Positions 56,517 to 64,000 of a DNA stretch of 64,000 bases are shown piece after piece; position 1 is the stretch's first letter, and the number at the start of each line of letters is the position of its first letter. The position numbers and the translations under genes are program-made. The notes under the pieces are model-generated. The model searched no databases. It saw only the letters and a list, made by a program, of their open reading frames with translations, and was not told the origin of the DNA. The DNA is from Galeruca laticollis (lineage: Eukaryota > Arthropoda > Insecta > Coleoptera > Chrysomelidae): NCBI GenBank assembly GCA_963921935.1, contig OY998177.1, positions 104,027,015 through 104,091,014 of the forward strand, in the 5' to 3' direction.

Positions 56517-58079
56517 TTATTCATGTTCTTTATGAAACCTCTTCTTCTTTTCCTTGATACTTTGACGAGTCGTTTTCTGATTTCCATCTTCAGTTTCTCG
56601 CTTAAGCAGCCAACAGTAGTCAGCAAGCATAGTGGCATCCCATCGCCCTTGGTACCTTCTCTTGATATCACGGACATCCTGGTGAAATCGCTTCCCCGGC
56701 TCTTCACTGTAAGCTCCCAGGTTTTCAGGAAAATAGTCTATGTGAGAGTGTAAAAAATGGACCTTCAAGCTCATCTTGCAGCCTTGAGCTTCGTATGCTG
56801 CTAGCATCCGTTTCACAATGGTTTTATAGTTAGGATCCTTAGTATTTCCCAAAAAGTTTCGCACTACGTCCTTGAACGAAACCCAAGCTTCTTTTTCCTT
56901 CTCATTCATAGTTTCCACAAATGAAGGGTCCGTTAAAAGTTTTCTTATGTCGGGGCCGGTGAAAACTCCCTCTTTCAACTTTGCTTCTGTTAGCTTCGGG
57001 AATTTTGTACATAAATATATGAAACAGTCTCCATTATTTTGCAGCGATTTTACAAATTGTTTCATCAACCCCAATTTGATATGGAGAGGGGGTAACAAAA
57101 CCTTTTCTGGTGGTACCAAGGTAGTGTTTATAACATTTTTCTCTCCAGGTTTTAAAGTTTCTAGGGATGGCCAATCACTTTTTTTCCAGTGCTGTTCTCT
57201 GGCTCTACTATCCCACAAGCATAAGAAGCACGGGTATTTGGTATAGCCTGCTTGACCCAAAAGCATTGTCAGTATTTTGAAGTCCCCACAAATCATCAAT
57301 TGATAGTCTTCATATTTGATTTTTTCCAGGATAATGGCCAAATCTTTATAATCTTCTTTCATATGCACAGAATGTCCAATCGGAATCGAGGCAAATTTAT
57401 TTCCATTGTGCAATAATACTGCTTTAAGGCTATTCTTAGATGAGTCAATGAATAGGTGCCATTCAGATGAGTCATACTTTATATCAAAGCGATGTATGAG
57501 TTCTTCCACATTATTGCAGAAAACTAAATTTCCTTCTTTCGAGAAAAGCTGGGTAAATTCTCTTTCTCGGTGTATGTACCAGTAGAAAGAAGTGCCAGGT
57601 GATAAAAGGTTTTTATTTTTTAATCTAGAACCTAACAGTTCGGCTGCATCTTTTGAAAGAACTACATCTCTTACTAAATCATTGAGCTCACCTTAAGAAA
57701 ATAGTTGAGGCCCTCCATATTCGTCAAAAGATAAATCTGAGCTTGATTCACCCGGAGGAGGTAATGTAGCTTCGTCCTCCAATTTACTAGCGTATTCATC
57801 CAAACTGGAAGGTGGCTGCGGGATAGATATCTCGGAGCTATGGGGCACTGGACGTATAGCTGAGTCAAGATTAGTATAACTTATGTTTCTTTTGTTTTTT
57901 GAATTGAATTCCTTTACGTCAACTGAGCAGAAGTAGCAGTCAGTGGTGTGATTTTTCTGCTCTCGCTATATCATAGGAATTCCAAATCGAAATGCATTTT
58001 TCTTTCCCTTAAACCACAAACGAATATCTTCTTCGCATCTTCTACACCCCTTATGCGGGGCCCATGGTTTATCTTGATA
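56517..58079 (-). pseudogene. Large uncharacterised repeat-family protein, two in-frame stops
   Basis: An AG acceptor at 58080-58081 opens a 520-codon frame to TGA-type end at 56517. From the N-terminus: QDKPWAPHKGCRRCEEDIRL (Cys pair), RFGIPMI then TAG (57966-57968) where Trp is expected, NHTTDCYFC (second Cys pair), SAIRPVPHSSE, SSLDEYASKLED, a TAA at 57693-57695, LNDLVRDVVLSKDAAELLGS, EWHLFIDSSKNSLKAVLLHN, YPCFLCLWDSRAREQHW, LLPPLHIKLGLMKQFVKSL, KVHFLHSHIDYFPENLG and DYCWLLKRET. I recall this architecture as a multi-copy family in insects and Hydra without assigned function. A first exon is expected upstream but was not found. Two stops, no frameshift. Confidence 0.75.
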
Positions 58080-58091
58080 CTGCAATATACA

Positions 58092-58640
58092 TAAAAACTT
58101 ATGTGATATAATAATTTGAATTTTTTTTCTGTTTTTGGGAGGTCATAATCTGTAAGAAAATGTTAAAAACTCCTATGCAGTTTTTTGGTCGCAGACCTGT
58201 GTTATTGTTTGAAAACTCTTACTGGTGGCAAGAGTTGAATCACGGATGGATTTTTATTGATTATACGTTTTTACTAGATTTTTTTAAGAAAACTTAAGTT
58301 TCCGAAATGTCCTCATCATTGGAATTTAATTAACACGGATCAATAAATTGTAAATTCTGCACGGCATACTTTGAGGCGTTCGTTCTCGGATGGCGGTAAC
58401 CTCATGAAAATAGATTTTATGAAGACGTCTTTGTAACGTGGATAATAATGGTTTGTTTTTGATGGTGTTTGGATTTTATTCTGCTATGTGATGGATTTTT
58501 TTCAATTTAAAAGGATGGTTATGATATACGAGATATTATATGCTGTTAACAAGATGGCTGATTTTTAGTTTCCAGAAGTCGGAAGAAGTCTGTCATTTTA
58601 AATGGTTGATATCTAAAGGTTTTGACATTAACCGCAAATT
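58092..58640. other. No gene seen
   Basis: Should hold the first exon of the preceding gene if it were complete; none is recognisable. Confidence 0.4.
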
Positions 58641-58649
58641 ATATTTGAA

Positions 58650-60350
58650 CTTTTGTTTTGTTTTCAAATAAAAATAACGAATTGGAGACCGAAATAAATC
58701 AAATACCAAAGACTTGGAAAGAACACTACGAAGACAAATTTAGTAATAGGTCGAAGAAGAAAACAACGAACATGGCGGTGGGTGAATGGAATGAACATGA
58801 ATACCATGCAATCCGAAGAGAAGAAATGGAAGTGGCTATAAATAAACTTAAAATAGGAAAAGCCAGTGGGGAGGATGAAGTAGCGCCAGAGCTGATAAAA
58901 TGGTTAGGAGAAAAAGGAAAGGACTGGCTGTTTCTCATATGCAGGGAAGCATGGGATACTCAAAAAATCCCCAAAGACTGGGAAAATAACCTTATACTGC
59001 CAATACATAAAAAAGGAGATCAGACACTGTGCAATAATTATAGACCAATATGCTTAGCCCAAACCAGTTTCAAAATCTACACGAGAATAATAGAGATCCG
59101 ATTAAGACGTTATGTAGAAGCAAGATTAGAAGAGGAACAAGCAGCTTTTAGACCAGGACGACAAGCAAATGATAATATATATTTTAAGAAGGCTAATTGA
59201 TAATACCATAGAAGCGGGAGAAGAAATGTATCTAACATTTATTGACTTGAAGGCAGCTTTTGACACAGTGGAAAGAGGAAAAATTTGGGAGGTGTTGGAA
59301 GATTTAGAAGTACAGAAAGCTCTAATTAATATAATTAAAAGCACATACGAGACAGTCAAATTAAGAGTGCAGATAGGAGGTCAAAGATCGGAAGAGTTTC
59401 TAATGAAAAAATTTATAAAACAAGGCGTTAGCTCAAGCCCACTGTTTTTTGTCATTATAATGGACAAAAGAGTGAAGGAAATAAAAAGACAAGGAGGAAA
59501 TCTGGACATGATAGTAGGGTACAGAAACATGGTGCCGGTCAGATTAAGTAATTTACTGTATGCAGACGATATTGTACTTATAGCAAAATCAAAAAATAAA
59601 ATGCAGAAACTAATCAACTTATTGGCAAGAGAAATAGAAAATATGAAAATGACAATAAATACAGAAAAAACCAAAGTAATGATAGTAAATGAAAAACAGC
59701 GAGAGGGGAGTAACTGCAAGGAATTAAAATGTAATTACAAAACATTAGAAAGAGTAACAACTTATAATTACCTAGGAAGTATCATAACATAAGAAGGGAA
59801 AATAGATGCAGAACTTAATAACAGAGCAAATAAATCAACTAGATTATATTATTCCTCAAATCGAACAATATTAAGCCATAAACACATTGATATGGACACA
59901 AAGCTGGAAATCTACAACAAAATTACAGTCCCAACTATAACTTAAGCTAGTGAGAACTGGGTTATGCAGAAAAAACAGGAAACACAAATAAATGCAATGG
60001 AAATGAAATATTTAAGGAAAATAGCAGGTGAAACAAAATGGGATTAAGTAAGGAACGAAGAAATCAGAAGCATAACTAATCAAGAACCAATAATATCAAA
60101 GATTAAAAAGAAACAATTAAACTGGTATGGCCACCTAGTAAGAATGAAGCAAGATAGAATTGGGAGAAAAGTTATGGAAATAGGAATATCAAGAAAAAGA
60201 CAAACAGGAAATGGATAGATCAGATTGAAGAAATTGGAAAAAGCAAGGGAAAACATTAGGAAAGATGAAGGCATTGGCCAGGGACAGAAAAGAGTGGAAA
60301 AAATGGGTACATGAAGAACTCCAATCAGACGCCTGAGAAGGCATAAGGAT
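58650..60350 (+). mobile_element. RTE-type LINE, 5'-truncated copy
   Basis: Starts before the RT, with the endonuclease missing, and runs through the RT C-terminus (EWKKWVHEELQSDA and a stop near 60334) to an AGAAAGAAAG tail near 60365. Confidence 0.78.
58658..60335 (+). pseudogene. RTE reverse transcriptase, broken
   Basis: 58658-59200 encodes the connector and fingers: TWKEHYEDKF, KIGKASGEDEVAPELIKW, NYRPICLAQTSFKIYTRI and FRPGRQANDNI. After a frameshift at about 59190, 59169-59792 gives motif A (FIDLKAAFDTVERGK), a damaged motif B (KQGVSSSPLFF, where GVRQG.PLSP-like is expected), motif C (LLYADDIVLIAK) and TTYNYLGSIIT. A stop at 59790 and another near 59942 follow. The C-terminal blocks WYGHLVRM and KKWVHEEL end near 60335. 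This family is distinct from the RTE element at 30.3-33.5 kb and may be related to the ORF1 remnant at 8.2-9.0 kb. Confidence 0.82.
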
Positions 60351-60369
60351 AAGAGAAAGAAAGAAAGTT

Positions 60370-60470
60370 TTGTTTTCATTCATATTTTGATATTATTGCA
60401 ACTTTGAAATCATATTTCACACTTCGACTATATTTGGTTTGAAAAATTCTCGATATATTTAATGACATAC
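60370..60470 (+). repeat. Direct repeat, left copy, flanking the SINE
   Basis: TATTGCAACTTTGAAATCAT, then CGACTATATTTGG and ATATATTTAATGACATAC. Pairs with 60776-60870. Confidence 0.65.
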
Positions 60471-60760
60471 TTCTTCTTACAGTGCCATATCCGTGATCGG
60501 ATGTAGCCGACCTCTCACTTCTACCTGTGTTGTGCTCTCCAGTTACGACAGATAGAAGGGACCTACAGTTTAACGACAGATCCGAACGTCTATGTTGAGA
60601 GGCTGTACTAGGCACAATACTCTCGGTTGGTTTGCCATTGCCTTCCAACAGGTGGCTCTCCGAATTTTTAATTATGATGTTAACTAGGCCCGGGTGTGAT
60701 CTCGGGGCCTCTCGGTTAGCAGGCAGAGCACCATTCCACTAGCCTACGGAGACCACGGAG
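60470..60760 (-). mobile_element. tRNA-derived SINE
   Basis: Minus strand. The head GGTCTCCGTAGGCTAGTGG looks like a tRNA D-arm/box A. CTCTGCCTGCTAACCGAGAG resembles an anticodon arm with a CTGCTAA loop. CGAGATCACACCCGGGCC is a degraded T-arm/box B. The body contains GGAAGGCAATGGCAAACC, and the 3' end is a short AAG repeat (60470-60480). Head, body and simple tail are the SINE layout. It is transcribed by RNA polymerase III and relies on a LINE for mobility; the partner is unknown. Confidence 0.65.
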
Positions 60761-60775
60761 ACATACTAATTATAA

Positions 60776-60870
60776 CGTTTTTATATTTTTATGTTATTGC
60801 AACTTTGATATTATATTTCAATTTGACTATATTTGACGTGAAATATTCTTGATGTAATTAATGAGATATT
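60776..60870 (+). repeat. Direct repeat, right copy, flanking the SINE
   Basis: TATTGCAACTTTGATATTAT, then TGACTATATTTGACG and GTAATTAATGAGATATTA. Roughly 80% similar by eye to 60370-60470. Confidence 0.65.
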
Positions 60871-62148
60871 ATTAATTATTACAGTTTTATAAAACTTTAA
60901 TTGGTATACCAATTACAACTACTCTTATTTTTCCTGTGATTATTATAAATGCAATCAATAAATAGCATTGATTATTGCAGCTGTCACTTTTAAATTTAAT
61001 CAATTTTCACTTAAATTCAAGTTCTTACTTATCATCCTTATAATGGTTTGGAAGACATTATTTTGCACAAACAGTATTATAGCACCGTTCATTCAAACGC
61101 ATCGAGATTATTAAATTTATTTATTGAGTTTGCAGTGTTTTATTTAATTCACAAATATAAAGCAAAATATCTCATAACTAGATTATTTTAAAAGTTTTCA
61201 CTAGCTAATATTCTTCTTATTGATTTTCCCGATTAATCAGTGAGTGTTTATTGAAAGTCCTCATCATCAATTGACGTTTGTGAAAAATAATCCACGGCCA
61301 CTTTTTAAATCAATTAAACTTAAACTCACGACCTTAATGATTTCTGACGAAAAGCTGCTTTCGGCTTTGTAGCCTTACAACTTTTAATTACATCAAGAAT
61401 AATAAGTGGCTACAAATTAATACATTTTTTACCGTGATTTTTAATGTTAAAGCAATTTATTGGTTTTAAATTGTTATTTTAAATATTTCTCAACCATTCT
61501 TCTATTTTATGATACACATTCATGCGACAAACTGTATAGCTGTCATCAAGGTAAAATCACATCATCAAATTTGAATTTTCGATCAATTGATTATCGATGA
61601 TGGATTAAAAATGACGTAATTCGATTTTATACTAATTGGTTAGAAAATATGTTAATAAACGAGTGTACTAATATGGTGAAACTGCTATTCCTTGAGTTGC
61701 CCGGTCCTCCTTTACCCTAAGGGGTAAACAGACCTTCTCTCATATACATATTATTCAGTTCTTCCGGTACTTAATCCTTAATAGATCTAGTTTTCTCCTA
61801 CGTGTTCGTTGCAAAACATTTTCGCGTTTTATGTACCGTGAAAAGATATATAACGAGCAGTTTTCTTTGCAACTTGACAAACACAACGAATTAAAAACAT
61901 TTTTTTCCAATCATTCCAATCGTGAAGATTTTCATAAATCGTCTTCCACACGTGTCGGCTTTCAAACAGATAACTCTGTTAATGTAATAATATACAGTGT
62001 GTCAATTTTTGAAACTCAACTTAATTAAAGACTATTATACTCTAACAAACTGAAAATGAAATTAGTGAACTAATTATCGGTACATAATTCAAGCGCCAGT
62101 GGCGGAGGCATCTGAACTATTTATAATGGCCCGAGTGAATAAAAACTT
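60871..62148. other. No gene seen
   Basis: AT-rich. An open frame at 61831-62028 is not recognisable. Confidence 0.4.
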
Positions 62149-62273
62149 AGCTTTTGCTTTTAGTATGAAGTATAAGCTTTAGCTTTTACTAGGTAGATTA
62201 AGCTTTTGCTAATAGCATTTGCTTGAATTGAAGTGAATAACCTTTTGCTCTTACTTACTAGCAAAAGCTAGAT
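62149..62273. repeat. Cluster of AGCTTTTGCT-type repeats
   Basis: AGCTTTTGCTTTT, AGCTTTAGCTTTTAC, AAGCTTTTGCT and, inverted, AGCAAAAGCT occur within 125 bp. They lie 240 bp upstream of the Myb/SANT-like gene and could be a subterminal repeat of its transposon. Confidence 0.5.
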
Positions 62274-62509
62274 ATTTTAAGTATTTACTTAAAGTTCTTA
62301 TTTGGTAAATCATCCAAAAAAATGTTTTTATACTGACAAGGCCTATATTTATATGTTTATGACTAATCAGTCGGCCATGAAATTCGATAGACTATATGTG
62401 TATGGACAAATTTTAACTGCCGATGTGCAAATCGACAAAGGCAAATATCGATCACATGAAAACTTTTTAAACTAGTATCATTAACGAGTGCTAACGGTTT
62501 ACGTTCAAA

Positions 62510-63302
62510 ATGAGTAGTGATTCTGAAAATTTTACAACCGATTTTTTGACGGAGGAAGTTTCTGCAAAATTTGGTCCAACCTGAAATTGATGGAAATTTG
62601 GGAAAACAATAATATTATATTTAATAAATCGCAAGTTCCTATAATAAAAGAGAAAAAAGAACAAGCATACAAAGAAATCCACTAAAAATATATTTTCCAA
62701 ATTGGAAGGTATTTAACTGAAAAACAACTAAAAAATAATATCCAAAATATGAAGACCGAGTTGAAGAAAAAGACGAACAAAACTGCAACGGGAAATCAGA
62801 AAATTGTTTTAAACGCGTGGGAAAAACAACTTTTGGCGCCAATGGAAGGACAAGAAAACCCTGTTTTTCAAAAAGTACCAGGTAGGTAATAAAGTATGGC
62901 TATAGAAACAAATAAATGGTGTGAAGATGTAGAAGCAAAATTAAGTATTTTTTCGCCGAATAGTATAAATTACTGTTTAGCTGCCATTTGATCCAAAAAA
63001 TCATTTCAGGAACAATGTCGATAGAATCTGTGATGGAACAACCCCAGCCATCAACGTCCAAAACTGAAGAATTTATTCCACCTCCACCTCATGTTCGGCC
63101 TTTACCTGATAAATTTTCAGTTACCAGAAGAACCAAATTTAAGGAAACAGACGAAACCTCAAATTTGTCCAATACAGAGCTTCAACGACTGGTATTGTTG
63201 GAACAGCTGGAACTAATAAGGGTTCAAAAGGAAAAGGGGCAAAGGAGAAATTATTGTTGGAAAAAATACAAAAAGAAAATGGAAACCAATTTGAAGAAAT
63301 AA
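62510..63302 (+). pseudogene. Myb/SANT-like protein of PIF/Harbinger type, two exons
   Basis: Exon 1 (62510-62881) starts MSSDSENFTTDFLTEEVSAK, shifts frame near 62582, then reads LMEIWENNNIIFNKSQVP, one stop in EIH-stop-KYI, LTEKQLKNNIQNMKTELKKK and TATGNQKIVLNAWEKQLL. This is the trihelix/Myb-like region that accompanies many insect Harbinger-type elements. Intron 62882-63009 (GTAGGT...TTTCAG, 128 bp) joins in frame to exon 2: SIESVMEQPQPSTSKTEEF, then LQRLVLLEQLELIRVQKEK, stop at 63302. Its likely role is DNA binding or nuclear import for a separate DDE transposase, which is not in the window. Exon 1 is broken, exon 2 intact. Confidence 0.6.
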
Positions 63303-63593
63303 ATAATTTGGTGTTCAGAAAGTTGTAAGTAAATGAATAAATTGTTTTCGTTGTTAACGTTTTTTTTAATAAATTAATGAACTTGACTCAGATTAAGGTA
63401 CCTACTTACATTTAAATTTAACTCAAAAAGTAATTCAAAATAATAAAAACCATAAAATATAACAAACAGTGTGGCCCATTGAAAGCTATCTAGAAAGCAT
63501 AACTGCCTGAAAAAGTTGTCGAAAAAAACCTCCTTCAAGTATCTTGTTTATTTTACTTATTACGTATTAATATTCATGTTGTCTTATGATATA
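63303..63593. other. No gene seen
   Basis: 3' flank of the Myb/SANT-like gene up to the next transposon tip. Confidence 0.4.
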
Positions 63594-64000
63594 CACTACT
63601 CCAAGAATTTAACGCACCACCAAAAAATAACCAAAGTTTAAAGTAAATTTTTGTCTAAACTGCTTGTCCGATTTGAATGATTTTTTTTTTAATGACAGGT
63701 TGACACTTCCAGAGAGTTAGTGTACTACTGTATTTGCATACAAACATATTTTTGTATAAATACGGGGTGTTGCAATGACAACCTGATTTTTTCATAAAAT
63801 TTGTAACACCTTGTGAAGTTCAACAGTAACAATATCAACTTAAAATTAAAATCAAACTGTAGCTTTATCTTTTTGTAACATTTTGTTTTTTGATTTACTC
63901 TATTATCTTGGCCACAACAAGAGAAAATCAGTTTTATAGCATAACATGTTTTTTATTAAAATTTATTATCCAACTTTAACAACGAAAAACAAAGAAACAA
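63594..64000 (+). mobile_element. Tc1-like transposon, left end only
   Basis: CACTACTCCAAGAATTTAAC then GCACCACC follows TA (63592-63593). I recognise this tip from insect Tc1-like elements. TACGGGGTGTTGCAATGACAACC lies at 63761. The element runs off the window; no coding region is visible. Confidence 0.45.

Noticed and set aside
56523..57246. Plus-strand ORFs opposite the 520-codon gene
   Set aside because: They are antisense shadows; the minus strand holds the conserved family motifs.
60700..60760. tRNA gene (Ser-like)
   Set aside because: The acceptor and T arms do not pair properly, and the sequence continues into a body with GGCAATGGCAAACC and an AAG tail. A SINE explains it better.

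Overview
This window is animal nuclear DNA, almost certainly insect. It is AT-rich, has very short introns (40-128 bp) with GT/AG ends, and carries insect-type transposon families: Dong/R4 LINEs in TAA microsatellites, DD41D mariners, pogo-like elements, RTE and R1 LINEs, and Penelope-like elements. A beetle is my best guess, but that is inference from the repeat flavour only. I found no convincing single-copy host gene. Nearly every readable protein segment belongs to a mobile element, and most are broken by stops or frameshifts.

Layout. 1-1997: a decayed pogo-like transposon cut off by the window edge. 2061-7660: a head-to-tail stack of Dong/R4-type LINE copies separated by TAA repeats, with one nearly full-length copy (about 4257-7346). 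7680-9225: an unidentified ORF, then RTE-type ORF1 and R1-type remnants. 10071-12285: a mariner with TIRs of about 450 bp. 12593-15381: a well-preserved pogo-like transposon whose transposase reads through three exons into a C-terminal PHD finger. 15676-16252: a palindromic MITE. 19313-25864: mariner, Penelope, RTE and CR1/Jockey-like pieces, including a second long-TIR mariner (22926-24800). 25868-29809: two more Dong-type copies in tandem. 30296-33475: a nearly complete but dead RTE element. 33605-34067: a solo LTR. 35430-44310: Penelope, a THAP-domain ORF, an R1-type LINE, a third pogo-like relic and a LINE tail. 44311-49500: AT-rich DNA with little content. 49505-55620: a nest in which a Penelope copy is split by a 5.28-kb Tc1-like element that itself carries a smaller element in its intron. 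56090-58079: an unrecognised coding remnant, then a large uncharacterised repeat-family protein with two stops. 58650-60350: an RTE copy. 60470-60760: a tRNA-derived SINE between long direct repeats. 62510-63302: a Myb/SANT-like companion gene of PIF/Harbinger type. 63594-64000: the tip of another Tc1-like element.

The organising principle is insertion into insertion. Dong-type copies land in the TAA tails left by earlier copies. Tc1/mariner elements land in TA sites inside other repeats, and several empty versus filled sites can be read directly. The pieces do not form a pathway; they are independent selfish elements. The two with the best remaining coding capacity are the pogo-like element at 12.6-15.4 kb and the THAP ORF at 38.7-39.3 kb.
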